From the NCBI GenBank assembly GCA_022836615.1, contig MU405215.1, positions 186,001 through 250,000 on the forward strand: a DNA stretch of 64,000 nucleotides, read 5' to 3'. This DNA comes from Annulohypoxylon bovei var. microspora (Eukaryota > Ascomycota > Sordariomycetes > Xylariales > Hypoxylaceae). Numbering within the stretch: position 1 is the stretch's first letter; each line of letters begins with the position of its first letter. The translations under genes and the position numbers were made by a program. This document shows positions 46,234-58,882 of this stretch, in pieces. The notes under the pieces were generated by a model that saw only the letters and a program-made list of their open reading frames with translations, had not been told where the DNA came from and made no database searches.

Positions 46234-47323
46234 AGGGGGTAGATATTAGGTTGCGGTTAGAACGATGCCAACCGCAAAGAGATGGTGAGTGATGTTTCAC
46301 TCATTAATCTAAATATCTAGGTAAATATCTTACAGGAGAGGGTTAGGGGGTTTACGGGACAAAAAAGTACATGTTTATTGCTTACGGGTAGTTCACTTAC
46401 ATATAGCCAAACTTTGTTGAGAGTAATGAAATTAATAATAAGTATAAAACTTCAAATATGTTGATAGATTTGTGAATATGTACTTTTCTAAGACCAGTTG
46501 ACTTGACCTAGAAAAGTACTGGTATCCAAGTGTTAAACCGTGTTGATTTGAAATTGAAAAAGGAAACTCAGTCTTGGGACATAGAAACTCAAGTAAAATG
46601 ATGATCCGTTAGAACGCCATACGGGAACAAGGTCCGAGAAACCGGGTATTCATATGTATGGGAGCAAAGTCTAGCAAGAGTATTGATTCAAAAAAATTCT
46701 TTGTAAGATCAAATTTGTCTGACAGCTCGCTTGCCATGATGTTTGGCATGGGCATATCTTGAGACTCAACACTGACGCCAACCAATCATCTCTAACTGTG
46801 CCTTAAACTAAAATCCTCATGTATTGTACCAGCTCTTGGCTTAGAAATCGGTAGGCCGGAGATATGGACAGGCCATGAACCTGCATGGACGAACAATTGC
46901 TCCGACTACGCCTGTTGTAGAATTGACGGGATAATTCTAAGTAACGGGATAACTCTGATTGGTTGATTACTACCAGGCTTCTTTATCTCCAAACTCCATT
47001 AGGACAAATTATCTGCCATTCATAGACCAAAAACAGTCTCCTACTTGGTATATACGGAATGTTGGTACGTAGGTTTATTTCAAATGAGCCCGATGGCAAT
47101 AGGCAATGATTTGTGTATCTGCATGGCTCGTAAAGCTCGTGCGTATATGGGATATTATGGAAGTGTACACGAAGCGTGCTGCTAGTATTTGAATATAAAA
47201 GTCCCTAGCTTTGCCACTTGTTGGTTAACCCTCAATAACCACCACGAAGACTTACAGCTAAGAGCTTGAAGTATTAACCTTCCGATAGAAACTGTTAAAG
47301 CGAGAAAGGAACATTCGGCCATC
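46234..47323. other. Intergenic, 1.1 kb
   Basis: AT-rich; no gene, terminal repeat or RNA recognised. The last part is the promoter of the dehydrogenase gene. Confidence 0.4.
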
Positions 47324-48394
47324 ATGTCGAGTCTCTTCAATTTCTTGGAGCTAATCTGGTATCAGCTAACTTTTAAGGCGAAGCCCCTACCGAACCATAT
47401 TCGACTTGGCGGACAAACAGCTATCGTGACGGGTTCAAACGTAGGACTAGGTTTTGAGGCGGCTAAGGAGTTAGCATCACATGGACTCTCGAGACTCATT
47501 TTGGGCGTGCGTGATCCAACCAAGGGCGAGGCAGCCAAGGCAGAAATTGCACGAGCGGCGCCCGAATGCGACATCCAAGTTTGGCAGCTGGACCAAGAAT
47601 CGTGGGCGAGCATGGTAGCATTTGCAGAACGCGCACGCACTGATCTTGATCGCCTGGATATCACGCTACTAAACGCGGGGTTAAAGCGGCTCGAGTACTC
47701 ACGATCACCAACGGGCCACGAAGCTCATGTTCAAATTAACCATCTTGGCACCGCGTTGCTATCACTGCTTCTTGTGGAACCGCTACGGCGGACGGCACGG
47801 CAGACAGGCAAGCCCGGACGAATGACCATCACGGCGTCGAGCGTTGCGTTCGACGCCCCTGTCCGTGACATTCTGAAGCCACAAGGAGACTCCATCATCA
47901 CTTGGCTCGATGACCCGGCCTCGTTCGTACCCGGTGATAGCCGTTATTGCCTTTCTAAGCTGCTCGATATGCTATGGACTCGAGCCCTGGCAGCCCGACT
48001 TGATGCTACTGACGTCGTTGTGAACACCCTCAATCCGGGATACTGCCAGAGTTCTTTCCATCGCGTCGACCCGAGGGCCGATACGTTTTCGAAATACCTG
48101 GCTTTTACTACTGTAGAGGGTGGCTACCACTTGGCTGATGCCGCCGTGCGACATCCAGATAGTCATGGGGGATATTTGAGCGAGCAGAGAACTAGACCGT
48201 AAGATGAATCATTTGCCATGATATCGAGTGCTTTTATACTAACCCGACATATCAGATTCTCCAAGTTTATATGTTCGCCCAAGGGCAAAGAAGTCCAGCA
48301 AAATCTGTGGAATGAGACGATAGCATTGTTTCAGAAAGAATGCCCAAACGCTAGCATCGAGGAATTCACTAGAATTGAATTAGATAGTAATTGA
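47324..48394 (+). CDS. Short-chain dehydrogenase/reductase (SDR)
   Basis: Two exons (47324-48198 and 48256-48394) encode 337 aa; the second exon, after a GTAAGA donor and an ATACTAAC branch point, adds FSKFICSPKGKEVQQNLWNE. The Rossmann motif TGSNVGLG lies near residue 37, followed by LNAG, the serine in TITASSV and the catalytic YCLSK. RDP after the second strand suggests NADP use. Proteins of this type resemble retinol-dehydrogenase-like fungal SDRs, several of which sit in secondary-metabolite clusters. The N-terminal LFNFLELIWYQLTF may associate with membranes. Substrate unknown. Confidence 0.88.
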
Positions 48395-50420
48395 GATGGG
48401 GGGGCACAATGCCCATAGGTAGCAAATTCTTAACAAAATCCTTCGTAGATGAGTTATTAGCTAGTCAGTGCCTGCCTTCGAGCGCAAAAATTGAAATTAG
48501 GAAAGCACTTAGGCGATTCTCAAATCTCAGGCTAGGGCGTTATAATAATTGCGGTGGGGATAATCTTGTTTCAATATAATGGTCTTATCTAGAACACATC
48601 ACACTTGTGAGACGATAAGTTAAAAGGGTTTGGGATGACAGGACTAAAAATTCCTAGTGAACATGCGTTAGCTGAAGACTCCGGAGTCTTAGCATTTTAT
48701 CATATAACAAAATCGGCCAGGTCGCTACTGATGCTCAATTCAGCGACAGAATAGCTGAAAACTTGCGGGTAAAATCATTCGTGATGTGATGCAGTGTCTT
48801 ACATGTATGTTGGGTATCTTGTCTACCTTCGGCATGAGGTGCAATCTCGTCACTAGACTCAATCCTTTCTATCTGACTCGATTGAGGCTTCATGTAGAAA
48901 TAGCGAAAGACTGGTGACTAGAACGGTGCCAAGTATGTCGTGGAACGGCTGAGACGTGATTTGACTGTTGTCAAATTCAAAGCGGGGGTTTGCACACCTA
49001 CTAAACATACGGTGAACTCACCGGAATCGTGACATAGGCGATCTGAAGCGACAAAATGTGAGATAGAGTAGGGTTGTCTTTAAATGCCGGGCCTGTGTTG
49101 ATGGATCAAGACGATACCGTAATTAAAGACGCGTAAAACCAAATAGAGGAATGCTGAATAAGAGAGGTTTCAGTAGCGTTGTCTTCGGATTGTATTGTTT
49201 GTCGCCGATAAGCAACAAGTGCTGATCCTGAGCAACCGATGCAGATAATCCAGATGTAATCCACTGTCAAAATGATCAGGTGAAGGATAAATAGCCGGGG
49301 CAATTCGATCCAGAGCAATCAAACGAGTTTATCATTTCTCTGTCCTGTCTACCGCCTTCGTCGCGCTACCTAGGTAGAGGATCCAGGCGCGCGGCATCGG
49401 TCGCGCACCAGTGAAATGAACGAACGTGGTCATGATCCAGCTGGAAGACCCAGATTGAAGAAAATATAGGTATGTATATAGGCTTAACTCGATCTAGCAA
49501 AAAAGAATGATTGACATTGCTATTGAAAAAGACGAAGGAAACAAATACGAGGAAGGGATAGAAATGATATTCCAATGAAAACCTCGATTAATACCTAAGA
49601 TACTTGGTAGTATGAGAAATGAAAGTTAGAGGGGAAGAGAGAAGAAGGAAGAAAGATGGGAGGGTAATAATGAAATGGTGATGGATGAAAAGGCAAGAAT
49701 CAAAATATGACAACGGCAAGAGGAACTAAGCTAGAGCTGCAATCACGGGCATTTTTTTGTGTTATCAAACTCATGCGCCCCGACCCTTTCCTTCCCCCCT
49801 TCGATCTTTCCCACCCCTCGACCAAGTTCCGACCAATTCTAGGCCTGATTAGCCGGGTCTGTTTATGCGAAATGCTGTCACTTTGTTTTTAATTACTATT
49901 ATTACCTTGCTCAGGGTATTATTCATGTATTTTTCGGTTAGGTTGGGTGGTGTTGTGATGGAGAAGCCGTCGAATCAGTGCTGTACGCGGAAACAACAAC
50001 ACACTTCATGTAGGTACCTGCCCTAATCACCTTGCTGCCCTCTTGTTCTGGAGCTCTCTCTTAATCTTCCCATCGCCCTTCCCGTCGACTTCCACTCTTT
50101 CTCTTCCTTTTTACAATCTTTTTTCTCTCACATTCATCTAACATTTCATCTATTCAAGCTACGTGGTCCATCTAACGAAATTAATTACTACTTCATCGTA
50201 CTAATTTTTACCGACGCGTTTATCTGCTCCCCAAAGTCTTGTAAGCAGCCCAGCCCAAATCTCTTCTTCCCTATACCCATCTTTCTTTCGGTCGCATTCT
50301 GTTTCGCATCCGCACTTGACGTCGCGTCATCCATCTCAAAACTTCATTTTGAATACTACGTCTCGTACTAACATTTGATGTAGGATTTACCAAATTTAAC
50401 TCTAAAGACATAAAGCAAAA
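48395..50420. other. Intergenic, 2 kb, with CT-rich promoter at the right end
   Basis: No gene recognised. From about 50040 to 50400 the top strand is strongly pyrimidine-rich (runs such as TTCCACTCTTTCTCTTCC), typical of highly expressed fungal genes, and includes the TGACG palindrome at 50317-50329. Confidence 0.5.
50317..50329. promoter_or_regulatory. CRE/bZIP-like palindrome TGACGTCGCGTCA
   Basis: Identical to the site at 517-529 and located about 90 bp before the start codon of the histone-H1-like gene. A regulatory role is inferred from its symmetry, position and exact recurrence. Confidence 0.45.
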
Positions 50421-51060
50421 ATGCCACGTGAAGGAACGCGATCTGCCACCGGCAACTCTAAGCCGCGTGTTTTTCAGACCGTCGACACTGCGCCTGCCAT
50501 CAAGCGCAGCACTAAGACTAAGGTGAAGAAGGCGCCCGTTGCCGCCACTAAGCCTGTAGCTAAGGTCAAGGCTGCAAAGCCTACTGGTGTAACCAAGAAG
50601 AAGGCAGCTGCGCCTAAGAAGGAAGGCGTCGCGACAAAGGCATGTTTATTATCACTATTCATTGTAACATATCATTTCATCACATCATTATCGCATCGCA
50701 AATCTTGCCGAATTCTTTCTAATTACCTTGATGGACTAACTCTCCCTACCTCCTGTTCTCTTCTCCATCCCTTATGCACCCCCTTTTATAATCAATATAG
50801 CAACCTTGGAAGGTCTATCACGCCAATATCGTTACATATTCCATCCATTTATAATTATATTTCTAACACTAGTTACAGGTTAAGGCTGCTGCTAAGAAGG
50901 CAGAGGAGAAAGTGGAGAAGACGGAAGAGAAGACAGAGAAGCCCGAAAAGGTTGAGAAGGCTAAGAAGGTAACTTGTCACCGTTACGGCGTGCTATTCAT
51001 TCCCTTTACTAACTCGTTTTGCAGCCCGCCCCTAAGGCTAAAACTGCTGCTGCTAAATAG
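50421..51060 (+). CDS. Small Lys/Ala-rich basic protein, histone-H1-like
   Basis: Three exons (50421-50639, 50879-50968, 51025-51060) encode 114 aa. The first intron (50640-50878, 239 nt) begins with GCATGT after AAG and ends in TTACAG, so it would be a GC-AG intron; phase and composition fit on both sides. The second is an ordinary GT-AG intron. The protein starts MPREGTRSATGNSKPRVFQT and then is rich in Lys, Ala, Pro and Glu (KAAAPKKEG, KAAAKKAEEKVEKTEEK, PAPKAKTAAAK), like the tails of linker histones, but no globular H5 domain is present. A nuclear, nucleic-acid-binding role is likely. The CT-rich promoter suggests strong expression. Confidence 0.7.
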
Positions 51061-52662
51061 ACATGCCGTCGTTTGCTGTCAGTTTAGGTCCTAATCATCA
51101 AATGGCTTAGACCACAATAATAAAGGCATGGATACGATATATCTACCGTACTCTACCGCTTACTAGCTCTAAGCTTGGTGTACTTTAGTCTTTCAGCAGA
51201 AGACTCTAACTCGATTTCCCCCCTACGACATCAGAATCAAGGATGGATACCATCCTATTTTTGATCCTCCCTTCTGGTGCTGGCATTACGGTCGCGCATC
51301 TATACCTCGACGTTTTCTCCTGTTCTACTAACGGTCTAACCTCTTAAACACCCTCTCCACTCCGCAGCTACGACCGGGCAAATTTGCGCAGTTGACTTTC
51401 CTAATTCATTGAGGGCTAAGAGCTGGTGTAACAATAAGAAGCTGACAGCAGTGTGGCTGATTTCTGGACTCCAACGAAGATATAGGGGCCTATCAAAGGT
51501 GTTGGCTCTAGAACATGCGCCAGGGTGCGCGATACATGGGATGGGAACAAGTCTCCTACTGGTTCTATATGGTCATGTAGTCCTAGAGAGACCTGGAAGG
51601 ATTCTCAGAACCTACCTAGGTACCTAAACAATTTAGCTAAATTCGCTCAAGAGCATTCTAAACCCCATGTCTGTTGTGCGTTGTTGTGTAACATCAAGAG
51701 ACGGGAGACCCGAACGCCCCTGAAATAGGTACGGAACGGTCTTCAATCGGGTGTGCACCGTTACTACCCAGCCTTTACCCCAATACGTATTCGTGCTTTG
51801 GGTTTAGTCTTTTATATGCAGTGTAGAATGACTAGCGACGTGTGTTTTATGATGTATACACGAAGATAAGGGGATGGTAAAACGTATTTCAAGCTCCTTC
51901 AAGGCAAGATGGAGTACGGTCTCAGCTTATTTTACTGTTAGCTGTATGAGATATCGTACTCAAAGGATCGCTTGACGAGTCCGACATTATGAAACTGACA
52001 CTGAAGTTGACCAAGATGTTTCAACTTATCCTTATATTTCCTTCGTTTCTAATAATCGCGACCCAAGTTGCAATCTCCAAGAATCTAATAAATCAAACTA
52101 ATCGTAATATACACCTACCCAAGTATCTGATGCCTTCAACTGTTACAATTCAAAGATAATGCGGTCACTTGCTGCGAGTAGCGGTAATTATAGTACTTTA
52201 CTCGTCATTAAAACTGATGTGTTATTCAGAACGTAGAATTCATCAACCCCTGAACTCGGCTCGCCGGAATGGCCTACACCTGTACAACTTATCAACACTT
52301 TCTTTTCGTGCGTGAGCCACACAATATTATCTCCAAAAACGCCAACCCGCCCTCCGATTTCTAGGAGCGAATTAGCGAGTGCTGGTATCAACTCTGGGCG
52401 ATCCTAAACATCTGCTATCACGGATGATAAAGTCCAAAGCAGAGGGTATCCTTCGTAATGATTTTGTCGTAAATTATGAATGTATAGTCGATGTCTGTAG
52501 CGCCGGTGCTTCAAGCGTTTTAGTCGATAGCCATATCCCAAGGGCTATCCCTAATCCGACTCCATGCAATGTTTGTCGTGGTACAACAATGCTGGTGGGA
52601 TGAGAACGCCTGGCAAGACATCAAAGGTAGCCGTAAACAATATAGATAGGTATGCTGAAATA
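51061..52662. other. Intergenic, 1.6 kb, with a possible gene fragment
   Basis: No complete gene. A CCTACCTAGGTACC microrepeat is at 51611-51627. The minus-strand frame at 52188-52403 is listed separately. Confidence 0.4.
52188..52403 (-). pseudogene. Possible 3' exon or fragment of an unrecognised gene
   Basis: From a TTTAG acceptor-like site at 52404 a frame of 71 codons runs to a stop at 52188. It reads DRPELIPALANSLLEIGGRV, then FGDNIVWLTHEKKVLISC and SSGVDEFYVLNNTSVL, which looks like real, folded protein sequence. No matching upstream exon was found in the 260 bp before the next gene, so it is either a fragment or has an exon I cannot place. The family is not recognised. Confidence 0.3.
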
Positions 52663-54458
52663 TCATGAGAGGGCCGGAAGTTGCTGCTGCTTCTTCCGTG
52701 CTTTTTCGGCTTCCTCTCTTACTCTCCAGCTCACCATAGGATCCCACTTCTCGCCCGACCGTTGCACTTCTCCGTGTTCGGTTGGAAATCGTGTAACCTG
52801 GCCAGCAGGGATTTTGATGTTCTCCCAGTTCTTTTCGTCGCGCTCATCTGTGGGGATCTAGTTAGTGTTTGGCACAACGATTAGATTCACCAACTTAACT
52901 TACCAAGTTTAATAACTTGCATTTCTCTGACACCACAGAACATCCCGTTGCGACCCTCTCGCTGCACCAACTGCCAATGGCCAGTATTTCCCTCGCCGAC
53001 CCATATCTCCTCTGTAAAGGTCTCGCCCTCTTGAACCGTACGATGCGGATTGTATGTTGGCAATGACATGAACCATGATATTATAGCATGTGGGATACTA
53101 AACAGTCGCTCCCACCTCTTGACCCAAGGTAGCCAAGACAGAGTCCTTTCTGTGTACGCGACTCGCACATAGGGATTCATGTATATGCCTAATTCCTCTT
53201 CCCCGGCCTTCTTAGCTACCTGGGACACATCGGCATGGAATAGGCAGCACTCGCAAGCTTCGAAGAAAACTTCTGGTTCGTAACGGAATCGAACTGGAGA
53301 GGTGACGTTATGTGGTCTCATAGGGTCGATAACGTAACTGCTGATATCTTGGAAATGGGAATTCGGTAAGGATTCGTTCATGTTTTGGACATGTTTCGCC
53401 TGCATCGCCACCATACCACTCCAGCAAGCCTGGACGGGAACGGCATCTTTCTGACCAACCATAGCAGCCCGCGATACGCCGTCGCCCACATTGAGGAACA
53501 CTGGCCAAAAGGGCAGCCCGGCAGAATATCCTTCGTAATCGCGGGTGACATATAAATCGTAAAATTTGAGTGGTGTCCAGAAATCGACAGCGCACGCTGA
53601 TAAGTAATGCGCCCGCCCATCTGACTCGACGTTGGTGCTAAAAAGCAGGTGCGCTGCTTCAATTGGATGAAAAGTTACGTCATTGAGGAACAAGATCTTG
53701 TCGTATTGCTCCGTCCCAACACCGGCGTCAAAGCGGTCGAGAGGTCGTAGGGCCCGATTCCGCATTTCGGACAAGTAGGCCAGACGTTTCACTCGCAAAG
53801 TGTCATCGGGAAGTGTGACGGCCGGGAAGTCTGCAATGGGGACGTGAGGATCGTTGATGATAGCATTCTTGCACCTAAGTTGCCTTCTCAAGCTTTCGAG
53901 GGCGGTGGCACCTTCTGGCCCGCTATCATTCTCGTATATACTTAGGAAGACGTTGTCATGGCCTAGTAGGTGTATTAGTTCCAACAAACTCTCGCCCCAG
54001 AAACCATTTGCAAGATGACCCTCCATATCATAAAGGGAGACGCTGATAAAAATCTTTTCGTTATAGAGATTTGCACATCCTGGTGCTCGAAGAGGTCCTT
54101 GGCACCTAGATTCCAGATCTCGATAATGCTGAGGGAGTCGGGTGTAAGATGGGGCGAAGATCGGTGTTCCTATTAACAGTATACATATAACCCAAATGGT
54201 ATATTTGAGCAAGACAGCTGCAAAACTTGCCGGGTGTCTCCGGAGTTTCCTTCGAAAGGTTCTCAGCCGAGATAGACACCATAGGAGCAATCGGCCATCC
54301 CACGTCTGAGTAGACCATGTCAAGTCTTCTGATCGTACAGACTCTATATCTTTGCCTGCATCTTCCCCGAGGAGAGCGGTAGAAGAGGAAGCCGAGGCTT
54401 GAGCCTCATCGTCGTCTAAAAGGCTTAACCGTTTCTCTTGTGTTGTAGAGCCAGGCAT
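52663..54458 (-). CDS. Type II membrane glycosyltransferase, CMT1/CAP59 family (GT69)
   Basis: Two exons (54458-52904 and 52847-52663) encode 579 aa; the CACAG acceptor at 52848 keeps the frame (LDERDEKNWENIKIPAGQV), whereas the upstream TAG acceptor would hit a stop. A cytosolic N-terminus of about 85 residues is followed by one membrane anchor (FAAVLLKYTIWVICILLIGT). The lumenal domain contains FISVSLYDMEG, GHDNVFLSIYENDSGPEG, KILFLNDVTFHP and CCLFHADV, typical of Cryptococcus Cmt1/Cap59-like alpha-mannosyltransferases. It probably works in the Golgi on cell-surface glycans. The exact linkage is unknown in filamentous species. Confidence 0.88.
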
Positions 54459-57217
54459 TGAATGAGATCGAGCATTAATGCGAGAGGACGAGATTAAACA
54501 GGTAGACCCAATTTCGGGCCGCGTGCACGTAGCACAACTAAGGATTTTTGTGTTTATGCCAGCTTGACTAGTGAGTCAAAAGTCGTGACACCCGCTTGAC
54601 GTGTCGATGGTGGAACAGGTATTAGGGCAGCGGCCAGCCCAAGATCGCCACAAAGACGATATCGCAGTAGAGTCGTATCAGATACCCAAAACCATGCTAT
54701 TTCCTCTCCCGTATGGCGGTCTGTAACCCTACCGACAAAACTGGTGTCTTTTTGCTTCCCATATACGACCGACCGGAAATCTCGTAATTATACGTATGAA
54801 TGATAGGGAGAGGGTATAGCAATGTTATAATCGTGCGATTAATTGACGCTGGGACGAGATGAACGCGGTCGGACTTGGGGTCAGGGTTGACGAATTCTGC
54901 GGGCACGCGTGAGATTATTACTAGGACTAGACGTGCCTATGATCTCTTGCGCGACCTTTGCGCCTGGTCTTCTCGGTCGGAGGAGGATATCAATCGATCA
55001 ATAGGGAACAATATAATGACAAAGATAATAAATACTTTGAATATGCTAATGCTACAGTTTGTGACAATATCTGTAGATGTTAAGAGGTTGTTTCTTGAAT
55101 TAGGGAGTTCGGGGTCAGAAGTGGAACAGGAGAAGGAGAATCGTGCACGGGGACCATCACATTGGGACAGTTTAGGATAACCTAAAAAAAAGGGCTGTGC
55201 CGCAGTTATTACGTAGTGGGGATGGTGAGGCTTTGCCGTCCAGGCCGTCCTTGGCGAACGATGTACAGTTGTAGCTGCAGCTTTAACCCCTACCGTTTTA
55301 GCCTTAGTCAGGGCGTTGGTATTCAGCTATGATTCGTAGGGCTCCATAAGGTCAGTCGGGAAGCCGCGTAACATTATTACTCGGAAAGGTAGCAGCTACC
55401 TAGATGCACAATTGTACGCTATTGCCGTAGTATAGATCCGTATCTTGGGGTTCTGATTGCCAAATGGACAAAATGTTTTGGTGATGCCTAAATCGAGGTT
55501 CCGCCAACTTAATTGGCTGTCATATGGGTGCACATGGCATCAAGTTAAGGGTACTTAGGTACTTGAGATAGTTAGGGTGTGTTTTAGTGGCATTGGAATT
55601 TATTGGTGTCGGCACTTAGAGCTCAGTTTGCGTCTTCGATGTCACCATAAGGGTACCTACATTATATATGTGTATGCTTGATAGTCGAAATCCATTGCAT
55701 TGTGTTTTTACAGCATCAATAAATGTTCGCTGATACGGAAATCGGCTTTGAAAATTTTATTCATGCCTATGATAATCCGGTAGGTACTTAAGTGAAATTC
55801 ATTTATAAGTGATCCATAAGTACCTTTTTTGCAACAATAATCTGTAGTGCATGTACTAGCTCAGCCCGAAAGGAGCTATCAACTACGAAACTTATACGCT
55901 GTAAATATTCTTATTTTTAAGTATTTAACCTTCAGTTATAGTTTAATGGGGAAAAGGCATTATATTTGTTAAAACTTGTACATCATGTGCTTAACCATTG
56001 CAAGATCTAATAACAATTTGAAGTTGTTGAAACATTATGAGTTCTTTACACAACCCCGGCTATTTAGTGTGGGGGTTATGAATGACAAATGTGCTAGGAT
56101 ATGAGCATTTGAATTTAAATTTTCATAAAGCTCCAGCCCACTAACTCTACGTGGTACATAGTTGGAGATCCAAATCTTTCAATCAACATTAAAAACTTGG
56201 AAGACTCTATTTACTTCAGCATCATTATCCCCGTGAGATAACAAACAGTTTACATATTAAAAGCGCGTCTTACTTCTCAGCCACCTATCTTCAATAAATG
56301 CAGAAGGATTTTATGACAATTTTACTACTTTAGCTTGGCACAGCCGCCTTGGCGATTGCACTTCGCATCAATCCACCTATAGAAAAACCTACTAACTTGC
56401 CATAGAATAGAAGCACGCAGGCAGCAGTAAGCTGTTTTCTAAGGTTTTTCTCGGTAAGAAGAATGCCAATGTCTAGTTGGAGATCCTCTCTTATTGTTCT
56501 TCCTAATTCAATTTTCGAGTTTTCTGTGACCAGGTGCTATTTGACCTGACTAGAAAAGAAGCGTATCGGTTTCTAGAGCTGGTGTCGTAGGTGGGTTAGG
56601 GTTCCAAGAGGTGGGATTAGCTTTAGGATCTGGGGAGAATTTGAACAGGGTCCTAATAAAAGGGGTCGTATTTATCGTATTCAATGGCGTTGACAGCGGG
56701 GATGCATAGGTGCTGACTTATCACGACTTACTCAAAACTCAAACAGACACGTGACTTTATGCGGGTCAACAAGTGAAGGTCACGGCTGAATACCCTGAAG
56801 CTAATGTTTAATTCGACATTCCGGATACATACCGATGAATGTTTCCTTAAACCGACGAGATTCGGGTTGCCCTTGATATAATACGACCATAATCTACTCC
56901 GACAGTATTAGTACTACACATCACCCAATCATTGAGGCGATCGCAGATACTTAAATAATGTTCGCTAACGCTAAGGCACATTCAGAGCTGATGTTAGCAT
57001 GAAGCGCAGCCATAAAAATGGAGATCTTGAAGCGAAAACGGTATTGCATTTCCTAAATCAAGTATGTTGTTGCGATCTCCCACTCCGGTGCAGTGAGAAT
57101 CGGTCAAAATGTGACTCTAGCAGTCCACCTCAGCTCATTGGTATAAAAACCACTTCTGTTCTTCAAACCGCATAGTACAACCTGTTTTGTACAAAAAGTT
57201 TTACATCAATCTGATGC
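54459..57217. other. Gene-poor intergenic stretch, 2.8 kb
   Basis: No gene recognised. An open frame at 54875-55180 has no recognisable content. The sequence becomes AT-rich from about 55500 and includes small microrepeats. The final 100 bp are the promoter of the regulator gene. Confidence 0.4.
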
Positions 57218-58882
57218 ATGCCAAACATGGTGGGTGTTCCTAGATCCAAACGATGCGGACGCTGCAAGCGCATCAAAGTCAAGGTGAGACCAAACCCCTA
57301 GGAGCCATCGTGCCAAACTGCCGGGTCGACTAAATATGATGAGTATAGTGCGATGAGACTTGGCCAACATGTACACCTTGTCTGCGAGCCAAGGTTCCCT
57401 GCTCCGGTCCCCCGAACTTGACCAAATTCATCAATAATGGCTGCCATACTTTGGCCACCGAAGAACCGAGCGGGTCAGAGACTGCGGTGCGGTTTGTAAC
57501 ATCGGGGAAAGGGGTCAAAAACCTGAAAAGTATCCGCCACCAAGGTCTGCCGAGTGGTGCTTCATTTGACCACTTTCGCCTATCTTCCGACGACCCACGG
57601 AAAGCCCTAACAACCGTAGCCGATCGTGTAGCTGCCCGTCTAGTCGGATATCTTACCCATGAAGGCGTTGCTTGGGATATGCTAGCCTCGTTCGGTTACA
57701 ATAAACACCTCCCAGTTCGGTTAAGCGAAAGTCCTGCATTGCGGGACAGTGTCGCCCTTATGTGCTCTGCCTGGACTAACTCCCGGCGAAACGTGCCGCC
57801 AGACCAAATAGTTGACTCCAACCTTTACGGTAAGGCCTTACGCAGCCTACAGCGCTCTCTCGATGATCGCCAACTGCAGCTTCGCTGTGAGACACTAGCT
57901 GCAGCGACTATCCTAGAGCGGCTTGAGATTATATTTGATACCCATCGTCCTTATCATCGAACACGGCACTCCTTTGGCATATGCAATCTAATGCTGAGAC
58001 GTGGGCCACCAAGTCCCAATGATGACCTAGACATGCATTTAGCGCTTGAGAATCATGCGTCGCTAGTAAGTGGCGCCTCCCCCCCCCCTTTGATGACTGA
58101 GCTAAACAGTTAAGATATCCCATTGGCTTGTCGAAGGCGGCGAAAATTTCTATCTCAAGTCACCGTGGAAAGAGGTCATTCAAGGATCGAAGTCGGCACT
58201 GCAGAAATCCGTCCCCCCTGAGCGGCTGTCTTGCTACGAAATAGGTTACTATTATGGGTTTTGGCCGGGCCTAGTCCACGAATTTCGACGTATTTGTAAC
58301 GATCCTGATGAAATCATGAAGCAGGAGCTAGCAATGGACTTCCGAGACCGAGTTGCGGCCATGAAGTTAAAGGTCATAGGTGTTGGCGAACCCGTCATTG
58401 AGAAGGCTCTCAGTATGGGTCGTATTCTCGACCAACCAGACCCCGAGACTCCTATCGGCAGAAAGTTCCACTTCGAAAGCCTAGACTTGATGTCGTTTGT
58501 CCTGTCATACGGGATGATTCTCACCGTCCTAAATCGACTACACTATCAGACAACCGATCTCCTAGGGCAACCTGACGCCCTCCTAGAAGTAGAAAACCGA
58601 CATGTTTGCAGATTGACCTGGATGTGTATCCCGTTTATTAAGGGGTTAGGAATGGTGCACTCTATTATATCAACTTCGTCGATATTCATGTCGTACGAAG
58701 GAGCGAATGAAGTTGAGAAAGAGTATCTCCTAGATGTTATAATAAGAATCGCCTCGTACAATAGGAGATATCCTAAAGATAGGCTAGGACTAGAGCGTAT
58801 TATGCTTAACGCAGCGAAGGCTATGACAGGCCGCGGTATTTTAGCCCCCTCTATTCAAGCTGCCGCAAAGGGTGACGAGTAG
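57218..58882 (+). CDS. Zn(II)2Cys6 transcription factor, fungal-specific TF domain type 2
   Basis: Three exons (57218-57283, 57349-58065, 58115-58882) encode 516 aa. The first intron splits the zinc cluster after CGRCKRIKVK; the second exon opens with CDETWPTCTPCLRAKVPC, completing CX2CX6CX6CX2CX6C at residues 13-40. The remainder is an alpha-helical regulator domain (ALRDSVALMCSAW, ALRSLQRSLDD, GYYYGFWPGLVHEF), as in many uncharacterised Pezizomycotina factors. The second intron ends at TTAAG (58114) because the CAG acceptor four bases earlier breaks the frame. No adjacent enzyme suggests the target. Confidence 0.85.

Noticed and set aside
48391..48579. 62-codon frame overlapping the end of the SDR gene
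   Set aside because: Starts inside the last codons of the SDR exon and shows no resemblance to any protein.
54875..55180. 101-codon plus-strand frame
   Set aside because: Low-information, AT-rich sequence with no family resemblance.
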